Part shown: one piece after another, positions 1-6,794 of the stretch | How positions within the stretch are numbered: position 1 is the first letter of the stretch | Layout: each line of letters begins with the position of its first letter | Assembly (NCBI GenBank): GCA_030753015.1 | Contig: JASMDC010000046.1 | Coordinates: 1 to 27,361, forward strand | DNA: 27,361 nucleotides | Reading direction: 5' to 3' | From: Candidatus Undinarchaeales archaeon | GTDB taxonomy: Archaea > SpSt-1190 > JASMDC01 | Notes under the pieces: generated by a model | The model's input: the letters and a program-made list of their open reading frames with translations, nothing else | Database searches by the model: none | What the model was told of the DNA's origin: nothing | Program-made: the position numbers and the translations under genes

Positions 1-169
1 CAACAATATATACGTTTCCGTTATGCGTTTTCAAGAACGAGGCCGTTCAGCTCAGGGGTAAAATTCTAAAAGGTGCCAGTATTCCTTGGAGAGGTTCTCG
101 CATTGGGTCACACGCTACCTTTCTCAGATCCATCACTACGGCCGAGGTAGGATCATTCCTCAGAGTAGA
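1..169. other. Unassigned left edge of the window
   Basis: No gene could be supported here. An AT-rich TATA-like stretch lies at 4-12 and another at 60-77, but no start codon followed by a credible reading frame sits 25-30 nt downstream on the plus strand. The stretch includes the 3' flank of the minus-strand membrane protein that ends at 170. The TATA at 4-12 could equally drive a minus-strand gene beyond the window edge. Confidence 0.4.
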
Positions 170-901
170 TCAGTAGCCGGGCCCCGGCGGATTGTAGTAG
201 CCGGAATAGCCGGTTGTATCGCCTGCCCGTCGGGACGCGTAGAAGGAAGGGTTCCCTCCCTGGAAGTACTGATAGGAGTAATCGTACCGCTGGGGAATGT
301 CCTCTGTCGGCTCTGTCTCGCGCTGGGTGTAGAGGAAGAGCCCCGCGGCAGTAATGACCAGCAGGCAGAGCGCTGCGATGATCGCGGTCGAGACGTCGAT
401 GAGCGGTCCTTCCTCGGGCGGACGTGCCGGTCCCCCGGTGTCGGTCGTTGACCCGGGACCATCGGACGTACCGCTGTCGGTTTCGCTTCCCGTATCCCCC
501 GCCGTCGGGATCACGCACTCCTTGACGATGATCTTGCCCTGCGCCTCTCCTGAGATGGCGCCGTCCCGCGGGACGCTGATGACGAGATAGGGGTAGGTGC
601 CAGGCCCCGCGTCAACATCGATCTCGAAGTTGAACACGAACTGGGACTCCATGTCGTGGCCGAGGTTCCAGGTGTACGCGGGCGTGACTACGAACCGTGC
701 AGCGGGCCCCGTGACGTTCGTGACGAACGGGAGGTTACCGCGCAGGAGGTTGCGAACGGTGCTCGTGATGCTGGCGGTGTCGCCCCGGCACACTTCCTTC
801 TCGGCGCCCTCGATGAACACCTCCACACGCAGCTCGCCGTAGTCGGGGGCCACGGCAAGAGCGAGCGACAGGACAATGAGCAGCGCGAGCGTCCGTCTCA
901 C
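170..901 (-). CDS. Membrane-anchored surface protein with Ig-like ectodomain and Tyr/Gly/Pro-rich tail
   Basis: This 243-residue protein has no recognised family. It begins with a short hydrophobic signal sequence (residues 1-17). A beta-rich, probably Ig-like ectodomain follows (about 20-130), then a Ser/Thr/Gly/Pro linker (about 132-165), one transmembrane helix (about 170-192) and a charged tail rich in Tyr, Gly and Pro. The predicted layout is type I: ectodomain outside, about 50 residues of tail inside. The GTG start overlaps the rtcA stop codon by four bases (GTGA), so it is probably translated by coupling from the rtcA message. The co-transcription looks positional; no functional link to RNA processing is evident. 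The extracytoplasmic domain resembles the adhesive or scaffold-like domains common on archaeal cell surfaces, but that is inference. Confidence 0.75.
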   Translation of the reverse strand: MRRTLALLIVLSLALAVAPDYGELRVEVFIEGAEKEVCRGDTASITSTVRNLLRGNLPFVTNVTGPAARFVVTPAYTWNLGHDMESQFVFNFEIDVDAGPGTYPYLVISVPRDGAISGEAQGKIIVKECVIPTAGDTGSETDSGTSDGPGSTTDTGGPARPPEEGPLIDVSTAIIAALCLLVITAAGLFLYTQRETEPTEDIPQRYDYSYQYFQGGNPSFYASRRAGDTTGYSGYYNPPGPGY

Positions 902-1926
902 ATGCCAGACCCCCGTGAACGGAGCTCGAGCACGTGCTCGCCCATGTCCTTTACTTCGAGCACGTCGCCAAGGAACATGCGTACGACGGCCATGTTGGTA
1001 CGCACGTGGGACGTATCGTGCACACGCACGCGCGATCCCGGGGCCAGTGCGATGAACGGAACGATTTGGTCGGAAAGATGAGGGTCGATGGGAAGGTCCT
1101 TCGAGAGGTTCTTCAGGAGGTCATCGGCCGCCTCCTGCCCCACGCGCTCGGCCGGTTTGCCGGGTGCTCCGAGCTCGGAACCCGCAATGTAACCTGTGTC
1201 GCTCCATACGCAGATGCCCGAGCCGGTGCAGCCCTTGTGCCCGGTCGTCGCCTCCTCTTGGATCGTCACCGGACCCAAGCCGTGCTCCTCGAGGGCGGCC
1301 GAACACGCGTTCGCCTGGCGTTGGGCGATCTTTCGCGGCAGACCGGTGCAGTAGGAGATCCCACCGACGGTCCGCGGTGGCAGTGACTCCACGCACTTCA
1401 TGGGTGAGAGAGTACTGGGACGGAAGTGGAACTCGGCCCACCCGCCCCCACGTGGATAGTAGCCCCTGGTGTTCACCGAGACGGTCCCATGGTAGCCCAT
1501 TGCGCCAAGGAACGGGAGCGTGACGTTCTTGACATAGTCTATCGGGGGGCTCCACTTCACATCGGTGCCGCCTGTGACGCTCACCTGGAGGTCACGCGGG
1601 CTCGCCAGGGCTGCAAGCATGAGGGACTGGAGCACCAGCGAGATGCTGCCGGCCGTCCCCACGTCCACGGAGAGCACACCACGCCGTGAATTCCGCGGCT
1701 CGAAAACGATGCTCCTCGAGCCCTCCTTGAGCCCGGCCACTGCACCGTTGCACAGGTCGGCCACGGCCCGGATGCCTGCCACGTGCTGCGGCCGGAGGCC
1801 CGGTTTCGGACGATCGGGTCGAATGTTCGTGATGGTCACCGGTGTCCCGGTCACCATGGAGAGCGCAACGCAGGTGCGGACTATCTGACCGCCCCCCTCC
1901 CCCATGGAGCCCTCCACCTGCAGCAC
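898..1926 (-). CDS. rtcA: RNA 3'-terminal phosphate cyclase
   Basis: RtcA converts a 3'-terminal phosphate on RNA to a 2',3'-cyclic phosphate using ATP, through a covalent enzyme-AMP intermediate. The 342-residue length is normal for the family. The N-terminus carries the hallmark EGSMGEGGGQIVRT (residues 5-18). A TNxxVVxxF segment near the C-terminus follows His307, the equivalent of the nucleotidylated histidine of the E. coli enzyme (His309). The GTG start at 1926 puts the family N-terminus in register and lies 27 nt from a TATA centre near 1953 read on the minus strand, so the transcript is probably leaderless. It is divergent from the SerA-like gene and shares its TATA element. No rtcB ligase lies beside it. 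Confidence 0.92.
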   Translation of the reverse strand: MLQVEGSMGEGGGQIVRTCVALSMVTGTPVTITNIRPDRPKPGLRPQHVAGIRAVADLCNGAVAGLKEGSRSIVFEPRNSRRGVLSVDVGTAGSISLVLQSLMLAALASPRDLQVSVTGGTDVKWSPPIDYVKNVTLPFLGAMGYHGTVSVNTRGYYPRGGGWAEFHFRPSTLSPMKCVESLPPRTVGGISYCTGLPRKIAQRQANACSAALEEHGLGPVTIQEEATTGHKGCTGSGICVWSDTGYIAGSELGAPGKPAERVGQEAADDLLKNLSKDLPIDPHLSDQIVPFIALAPGSRVRVHDTSHVRTNMAVVRMFLGDVLEVKDMGEHVLELRSRGSGM

Positions 1927-1948
1927 GAAATAAACAGGGTGCCGAAAG

Positions 1949-1958
1949 CTTAAATAAC
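1949..1958. promoter_or_regulatory. Shared bidirectional TATA box, rtcA / SerA-like gene
   Basis: The AT-rich element AGCTTAAATAAC (1947-1958) is the only TATA-like sequence between the divergent starts at 1926 (minus) and 1980 (plus). Its centre at 1953 is 27 nt from each start codon, so one element can place leaderless transcripts for both genes. Confidence 0.7.
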
Positions 1959-1979
1959 ATAGCCCGGTGGCCGCTGGCG

Positions 1980-2924
1980 GTGCCGAACGTGGGAAATGAT
2001 GATGATGGACTGCGGGTCCTGGTGGCTGACGGTCTTGCGCCGAAGGCGATCGAGCTGCTCCGGGAAAGGCTGGAGACGGTGGAGGCGAACGACAACACGT
2101 CCGAAGAGGTCCAGGCCATGCTCCCGACCTTCGATGCAGCGATTATCCGGAGCAGAACCCAGGTAAGGGCCGACCGTCTCGCCGAGCCAGGTCGACTGAG
2201 GATCATCGTCCGTGCTGGTGTCGGACTGGACAACGTTGACCTGGACGCGGCTAAGGCGGCAGGGGTCGAAGTGCACAATACGCCCACGGCCACCACACGC
2301 TCGGTCGCTGAGCACGCTCTTGCACTGATGTTCGCACTGGCACGCCACGTCGCCCGCGGGGACGCGTCCACGAAGGCGGGCCTGTGGGAGAAGAAGAAGC
2401 TCAAAGGCGTGGAGCTTGCGGGCAAGACCCTGGGTCTGGCGGGCTTCGGCCGCATCGGACAGGAGCTTGGCAGGATGTGCCAGGCACTGGGCATGACCGT
2501 CATCGCCCACGACAAGTTCGAGGACGTGGTGAGGCCATTTGCCGACGAGATGGGCGTTCCCCTCGTGTCCAAGGAAGAGCTCTTGAGGTCATCGGACTTC
2601 ATCAGCATGCACATGCCCCTGGTCGAGAGCACCCGCGGATGGATCGGGGTCGAGGAGCTAGAGGCCATGCGACCGACCGCTTACATCGTGAACACCTCGC
2701 GCGGAGGCACCATCGACGAGGACGCGCTGCTAGCAGCGCTCCGCTCAAGCACCATTGCAGGGGCCGCACTGGACGTGTTCGCAAAGGAACCAGTGAAAGA
2801 GCCTTTCCCCGAGGCACCGAACCTCGTGCTCACACCGCATGTCGCTGGCACCACGGCCGAGGGTCAGGACCGTGCAGGGCTCGATGCCGCACGTATCGTG
2901 CTCTCCTTCCTCGGACTGGAATGA
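1980..2924 (+). CDS. serA: D-isomer specific 2-hydroxyacid dehydrogenase, 3-phosphoglycerate dehydrogenase-like
   Basis: This is an NAD-dependent 2-hydroxyacid dehydrogenase of 314 residues. The most likely role is oxidation of 3-phosphoglycerate in serine synthesis. The nucleotide-binding loop GFGRIG (155-160) follows the AGKTLG segment. The catalytic trio is in place: Arg241 in NTSRGG, Glu270 in LDVFAKEP and His287 in LTPHVAG. The IIVRAGVGLDNVDL segment is typical of SerA-type enzymes. It ends after the catalytic domain and lacks the C-terminal ACT regulatory domain of long SerA, so serine feedback through ACT is not expected. Glyoxylate/hydroxypyruvate reductase is an alternative. I chose the GTG at 1980 because it is 27 nt from the TATA centre; the open frame continues upstream to 1842, but that part overlaps rtcA and the promoter. 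Confidence 0.83.
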   Translation: MPNVGNDDDGLRVLVADGLAPKAIELLRERLETVEANDNTSEEVQAMLPTFDAAIIRSRTQVRADRLAEPGRLRIIVRAGVGLDNVDLDAAKAAGVEVHNTPTATTRSVAEHALALMFALARHVARGDASTKAGLWEKKKLKGVELAGKTLGLAGFGRIGQELGRMCQALGMTVIAHDKFEDVVRPFADEMGVPLVSKEELLRSSDFISMHMPLVESTRGWIGVEELEAMRPTAYIVNTSRGGTIDEDALLAALRSSTIAGAALDVFAKEPVKEPFPEAPNLVLTPHVAGTTAEGQDRAGLDAARIVLSFLGLE

Positions 2925-2927
2925 CGG

Positions 2928-4040
2928 CTACCGATAGGCGGCCAATATGGCCCTGTAGACCTTGACGGCGGCACGCATCGACTCTATCGACACGTACTCG
3001 TCGGGCACATGCGTCATGGCCGAAGGGCCGGGCCCGAGATAGACCACGGGACAGCCCCAGGCCTCTGTGATCATCTGCCCCTCACCGTACCCGCTCATCG
3101 GTCTGAACTCTGCCGAGCCGAGCTGCGAGGAGACCGCCTCGGCAACGGGACCTGCCTCGTCCCTGCCTGTCAGGAGCGGCCCCCTGTCGTGGCGGATGGT
3201 AACGTCCTCGAGGGTGAGCCCACGTGCCTCGATCGCACCGCGGAGCAGCTCTTCGAGCTTGGCGGCGTCCAGGGACGGGACCGCAGGTCGGACATCGAGC
3301 ACGGCGTCTGCGAGGTCGGGTACCTGGTTCCCTTCCCTTCCCAGTCCTGCGCCCGTGTCGAGACCACCGTTCAGGTAGGCCAGGTTGCCGGTGGACGGAC
3401 CGAGGTCAGGGTGTGCGAACCGCTCGAGACCTATGTCACCGATGGCTCCCACCAGTCCTGTGATGGCGTTCTGGCCCCGGGACGGTTCGGAGGCGTGCGC
3501 GGTCCTGCCCCGGACGCGGAAGGACAGCTCGATAAGTCCGCGATGGGCGTGCTTGATGGTGAGGTCCGTCGGTTCCGTGACCACGACCATCTCGGGAGCG
3601 AAGGTGTGCTCGGACAGGAAGCGCTTGATCCCCCTGAAGTCGTACTCCTCACCCACGTCGAAAAGGGCCGCCCAGGTTCCGGGATCCTCCTTGCTCAGGG
3701 CTGTGACCAGGGCCGCGATAGGGCCCTTCATGTCCACGGCACCCACGCCGTGCACCCTCTCATCGCGCACCTCACCGGAAAAGGGATCCCCGGACCACGA
3801 GCTCGAGGGGGCCACCGTGTCCAGATGCGAGACGAAGAGGACGCGGGGGTCCTCGGCGCCCACGATGATGTTCCTTCTGCCGTCCTCCACGTCCTGCGAC
3901 CGCGGGGAGAGCCCGCGCTCACGCAGCACGAAGGAGAGGAACTCGCCGACGGCCCGCTCGGAGCGCAGGAGGCGATCGCCGTCCCGTTGCACGTAGCTGG
4001 GGATACGGACCAGCTCACGACAGAGGTTCACGACGTCCAT
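2928..4040 (-). CDS. M20 family metallopeptidase (ArgE/DapE/LysK-type deacylase)
   Basis: This 370-residue di-zinc amidohydrolase belongs to the family of acetylornithine deacetylase, succinyl-diaminopimelate desuccinylase and the LysW-linked LysK. The metal ligands and catalytic acid are visible: His72 in SHLDTV with the conserved following Asp, bridging Asp103 in GAVDMKG, catalytic Glu131 and ligand Glu132 in DVGEEYD, Glu156 in TEPTD, and His344 in MTHVPDE. The lid domain starts with HAHRGLIE and contains the RGRTAHAS segment. Substrate cannot be fixed; no LysW carrier or other arginine or lysine genes are nearby, so a peptidase or general deacylase is equally possible. An in-frame upstream ATG exists at 4082, but the ATG at 4040 is preferred because the TATA near 4068 is 28 nt away, giving a leaderless message. 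Confidence 0.85.
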   Translation of the reverse strand: MDVVNLCRELVRIPSYVQRDGDRLLRSERAVGEFLSFVLRERGLSPRSQDVEDGRRNIIVGAEDPRVLFVSHLDTVAPSSSWSGDPFSGEVRDERVHGVGAVDMKGPIAALVTALSKEDPGTWAALFDVGEEYDFRGIKRFLSEHTFAPEMVVVTEPTDLTIKHAHRGLIELSFRVRGRTAHASEPSRGQNAITGLVGAIGDIGLERFAHPDLGPSTGNLAYLNGGLDTGAGLGREGNQVPDLADAVLDVRPAVPSLDAAKLEELLRGAIEARGLTLEDVTIRHDRGPLLTGRDEAGPVAEAVSSQLGSAEFRPMSGYGEGQMITEAWGCPVVYLGPGPSAMTHVPDEYVSIESMRAAVKVYRAILAAYR

Positions 4041-4060
4041 GTCGCCAATCCTGTAGAAAA

Positions 4061-4073
4061 GGTTATTAATTCG
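4061..4073. promoter_or_regulatory. Shared bidirectional TATA box, M20 hydrolase / zinc-ribbon gene
   Basis: The AT-rich element GGTTATTAATTCG lies between divergent starts at 4040 (minus) and 4096 (plus). Its centre (4068) is 28 nt from both start codons. ATTAAT is itself palindromic, so TBP could bind in either orientation. No other TATA candidate exists in the 55-nt gap. Confidence 0.65.
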
Positions 4074-4095
4074 TGATAGCACCTATCCGACCGTC

Positions 4096-4230
4096 ATGAA
4101 GATCGTGTGCGCACAATGCGGACAACACTTCACACCCCAGTTCTGCTACTCCTTCAAGCGGACCTCCCTATGCGTGGAATGCCTCAGGACCTACTACACC
4201 CTTGAACCCATGCGCCCTGCCAGGGCCTAG
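4096..4230 (+). CDS. Small zinc-ribbon protein (44 residues)
   Basis: This short gene encodes MKIVCAQCGQHF followed by a second CxxC. The cysteines are C5, C8, C26 and C29 (CxxC-x17-CxxC), plus C17. That spacing suits a treble-clef or ribbon zinc site, probably with one ion. The ATG at 4096 is 28 nt from the TATA centre at 4068, which supports expression as a leaderless message. The codons match the neighbouring genes, and the frame closes with TAG at 4230. Function is unknown; such tiny ribbons in archaea often bind nucleic acid, ribosomes or transcription complexes, but nothing here decides between these. The basic C-terminus (RPARA) and central SFKRTS segment are mildly consistent with nucleic-acid contact. 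Confidence 0.65.
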   Translation: MKIVCAQCGQHFTPQFCYSFKRTSLCVECLRTYYTLEPMRPARA

Positions 4231-4265
4231 GACGGGCATCCTTACATTTACTCGAATTCGAAACG

Positions 4266-4273
4266 TTTTTATA
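4266..4273 (+). promoter_or_regulatory. TATA box for the caspase-like gene
   Basis: TTTTTATA at 4266-4273 is the strongest TATA candidate between the zinc-ribbon gene and the caspase-like gene. It sits about 24-27 nt upstream of the ATG at 4293, the usual spacing in this window for a leaderless start, and about 85 nt upstream of the TTG at 4355. Confidence 0.6.
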
Positions 4274-4292
4274 CAACCTGTCGTGCTAAGAC

Positions 4293-4382
4293 ATGGCAGG
4301 ATTCTCCTGGGCTTGGAACACCCTGGAGGAAAGGGGACATAGGGGGTACGAGAGTTGTACGAACTTAGCGAGAGCACTATAG
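4293..4382 (+). other. Short leaderless ORF overlapping the caspase-like gene start (uORF or frameshifted 5' end)
   Basis: A 29-codon frame (starting MAGFSWAWNTLEERGHRG) begins at an ATG placed exactly where this genome puts leaderless starts after a TATA box. It runs 40 bases past the point where the caspase frame opens (4343) and stops at 4380-4382. The run of five G at 4342-4346 lies where the two frames meet: adding one base there, or a -1 ribosomal slip on the GGG codon, joins this ORF directly to the caspase frame. It could therefore be the true N-terminus of the caspase-like protein, a translated upstream ORF, or an assembly artefact. Confidence 0.5.
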
Positions 4383-5425
4383 AGAGCGAGGAAGGGGCCG
4401 GGGAAAAGTATGCCGTCCTCATCTGTGGGATGGCGGACAGTTCTTCCTTCTACAACAACATATCCTTCGTCCACGACATGCTGCTGGAGAAGGGGTACAA
4501 GGAAGAGAACATCACCGTTCTCTACGACAAGGGCGATGATCCGGAGTCGTTCGACACGGTCCGGGCCCAGGGGGAGTCCAAGGAGGGGCCGGCGCGGTAC
4601 GTACCAGCATCCACATACGGCTTCTCTCCGCGGGAGGAGGGTATCGTGGACGGTGCAGCAGACCGCGAGACCATGACCAAGGTGTTCGCCGAGCTCGGCG
4701 AGAAGGTCACCGAGCGTGACGAGCTGTTCGTGTACGTCACGGACCACGGGGGACGCGTCGGCTCGGGACACAAGGCCGAGAGCACCATCGTTGTCACCGA
4801 TCCGGTGAAGGACGCCGAAAAGAGCTCTGAGGAAGGGAGCAATGCGTACCCACTCACCGTCGGATTCGAGCCGGAGTACACCAAGGCCGACGAGGACGAG
4901 GACACTCCACCCGATCCCGAGCAGCTGGAGGATCAGTACGGGGACCTCACGGAAGAGGAGCTCCTGTCCATGTTCTACGGTACCGACATCTACGGGTTCG
5001 AGGGCTTCGGCAGCTTCGATAACTACGACGAGATCACCGAGTCCGAGTTCGCCCAGATGATCAAGCCCATCAAGGCCAAGAGCGAGATCCTGGTGTTCGA
5101 CCAGTGCCACTCCGGCGGTTTTGCTGACCGCTTCGGCAGGGGCAACCGTGTGGCCGTCTCGGCGTGCCGCGCCAACGAGTCGTCCTACATCTCCCACCCG
5201 ATGGACGGATTTCCGGCGACGTTCTTCGGCGCGCTCCGGGGACGTGACTACGACGGCAACGCGATCGACGCGGACCTCAACGGCGACGGCAAGATATCCA
5301 TCAAGGAGGCCTACCAGTACGCGCTCGAGAACGATGAGTTCGCCAACGGCGATGACGGGTGGTTCACCGAGCACCCGCTGCTCATCGCACGGAACCGCGA
5401 CGCTGACGAGGCGTTCATCGATTAG
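4355..5425 (+). CDS. Caspase-like (C13/C14, clan CD) cysteine peptidase with EF-hand
   Basis: This is a clan CD cysteine-peptidase fold protein of 356 residues. The domain starts with KYAVLICGMAD (residues 18-28). The catalytic dyad is visible as His131 in YVTDHGG, after a hydrophobic strand, and Cys251 in LVFDQCHSGG. Between them lies an acidic insertion (about 177-205). A canonical EF-hand loop, DLNGDGKISIKE (307-318), has Asp/Asn ligands at positions 1, 3 and 5 and the Glu at position 12; the FDNYDEITESEF segment at 221-232 may be a degenerate second site. There is no signal peptide or membrane segment, so it is predicted cytoplasmic unless the N-terminus differs. As read, the frame is closed by a TAG at 4340 and the only start is the TTG at 4355 with a G-rich sequence before it. 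A 5' frameshift is likely (see findings). Its tail overlaps the convergent membrane gene. Confidence 0.82.
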   Translation: MYELSESTIESEEGAGEKYAVLICGMADSSSFYNNISFVHDMLLEKGYKEENITVLYDKGDDPESFDTVRAQGESKEGPARYVPASTYGFSPREEGIVDGAADRETMTKVFAELGEKVTERDELFVYVTDHGGRVGSGHKAESTIVVTDPVKDAEKSSEEGSNAYPLTVGFEPEYTKADEDEDTPPDPEQLEDQYGDLTEEELLSMFYGTDIYGFEGFGSFDNYDEITESEFAQMIKPIKAKSEILVFDQCHSGGFADRFGRGNRVAVSACRANESSYISHPMDGFPATFFGALRGRDYDGNAIDADLNGDGKISIKEAYQYALENDEFANGDDGWFTEHPLLIARNRDADEAFID

Positions 5426-6744
5426 GCGAGCGGGGCTGCTATCCCGAACGTGACGTACGCCATGTAGATCGACAGCGCCAGTCCTGACCATACTGCGAGC
5501 CGGTGGCCCGCGCGCGGGAAGCCGCTGACGGCCATCTCGACGAGCCCTGCTGCCATGAGCACCGATGCTTGGGGGAGTAGGGGGACGAACCAGCCGGGAC
5601 CGTACGCTCCCGTCATTCCCTCCACGAACGGGTGGGCCAGCACGTAGGCGACCATGGGGACCAGGAACAGGAGCAGTATTACGCCCTGCTCCACGGTGAT
5701 GAGCGCCTTCCATCCCCGCGCGAGGAACACCAATCCCCCCACCACGATCAGGAATGCGGCGAGATAGGTCGGATTTCCGTCCGTGACGCCCGGCCACGCA
5801 AGCGACCGTGCGAGGTGCCCGCTCTCATCCACGACCCGTACAAGCCCGAGACCGGGATCCGTGACCATCTGGATCCGTCCAAAGATGAGCGGGAGCACGA
5901 TGCAGCTGGTGAGGATCACCCACACGACCGAGTGGGCCGCGGTCACCGCCCCCTCGCTCTTGAGTATGAACGCAAGGATGATCATCACGAGGAAAGGGAG
6001 GAGAACGGGGACGACCGTCCGCTCCGCTCCAGAGGCCAGCTCACCCAGATCGTCCGCACTGTATGCCCATACCCCGTAGGGCAGGAGCATCGTTGCGAGG
6101 AAGAGCACGGCCGGCACCATGTGTCCCGCCGGAACGGACCGGCCTAAGAGGGTCCTAGCCACGGCCACCGCCGGGATGAGGAGGTACGCGAGCGGCTCGA
6201 GCTGGACGGCGCACCCCAGGGCGAACCAGAGAGCCACCAGAGGTCGCGCCTTGCCGGTTTTGAACGAACGGACCATCGACAGCGCCACCAGCGAGACGAC
6301 GAGCGGGAGGTAGCCCCCCTGCCACGGCCCGAGAGCGTACCGAGTAACAGTGAACGGGAGAGTGAGGTAGAACAATCCTGCAAGGAGCCCCGTCTCGGCA
6401 CCCCCTACTGCGCGCCCGATGCGTGACACCAGGAACGCAGTGGCGAGGTGCACGAGCAGCATGACGTGCACGAGCGGTCCGGTGCCAGTGCCCGCTACGA
6501 GACCAACGGCGACATGAAGGAGCGTCCCGAGCGGTCCTGTTGGGACGCCCAGTTCTCCTGTCGGGCCCATGCTCGGGAACACGCCGTCCTCCAGTGCCTC
6601 CCGGGCCAGGGACGCGGCGGGCGCACCGGTGTTCCTGGATGCCGCTCCTGGTGCTGCCCAGAGGCCGAAGATCAGGGCTGCGAGAAGTGCCGCGGCAAGG
6701 ATGTGATCCGGGTCCGGTGGTTCCAGCACCCTTCTTGCGGCCAC
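5422..6744 (-). CDS. Polytopic membrane protein, GT-C glycosyltransferase-like
   Basis: The 440-residue product is mostly hydrophobic, with roughly ten or more transmembrane helices. The pattern of loops and helices resembles GT-C glycosyltransferases that use polyprenyl-phosphate sugars (PMT/ArnT-like), including an N-terminal helix, a charged first extracytoplasmic loop containing GVFPSMGPTGE, and a helix pair around LAGLFYLTLPF. No definitive DD/DE catalytic motif was identified, so the enzyme class is tentative and a generic membrane protein remains possible. The GTG start at 6744 is 26-27 nt from the TATA centre near 6770 (minus strand). It lies downstream of the unrecognised gene at 6795-7685 but seems to have its own promoter. 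The last codons overlap the convergent caspase-like gene by four bases. Confidence 0.6.
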   Translation of the reverse strand: MAARRVLEPPDPDHILAAALLAALIFGLWAAPGAASRNTGAPAASLAREALEDGVFPSMGPTGELGVPTGPLGTLLHVAVGLVAGTGTGPLVHVMLLVHLATAFLVSRIGRAVGGAETGLLAGLFYLTLPFTVTRYALGPWQGGYLPLVVSLVALSMVRSFKTGKARPLVALWFALGCAVQLEPLAYLLIPAVAVARTLLGRSVPAGHMVPAVLFLATMLLPYGVWAYSADDLGELASGAERTVVPVLLPFLVMIILAFILKSEGAVTAAHSVVWVILTSCIVLPLIFGRIQMVTDPGLGLVRVVDESGHLARSLAWPGVTDGNPTYLAAFLIVVGGLVFLARGWKALITVEQGVILLLFLVPMVAYVLAHPFVEGMTGAYGPGWFVPLLPQASVLMAAGLVEMAVSGFPRAGHRLAVWSGLALSIYMAYVTFGIAAPLA

Positions 6745-6764
6745 GCTCCTTTAAAGGTCCTCCC

Positions 6765-6774
6765 GCTTAATAAG
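6765..6774 (-). promoter_or_regulatory. TATA box for the GT-C-like membrane gene
   Basis: Read on the minus strand this is CTTATTAAGC, centred about 26-27 nt upstream of the GTG start at 6744. A second AT element, CTTTAAAG (6749-6756), is too close to the start to act as its TATA box. Confidence 0.55.
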
Positions 6775-6794
6775 GGTGCCGTCAGGCTGATGGT

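Noticed and set aside
1-85. Possible RNA gene after the TATA-like element at 4-12
   Set aside because: No tRNA cloverleaf, C/D box or stable hairpin was found by eye.
3009-4076. Plus-strand open frame across the M20 hydrolase
   Set aside because: The product is low-complexity and arginine/glycine-rich; the minus-strand frame has all metal ligands.
4286-5797. Long open frame antisense to the caspase-like gene (503 codons)
   Set aside because: GC-rich codon use keeps the antisense frame open; its product lacks any family pattern and the sense frame has clear motifs.
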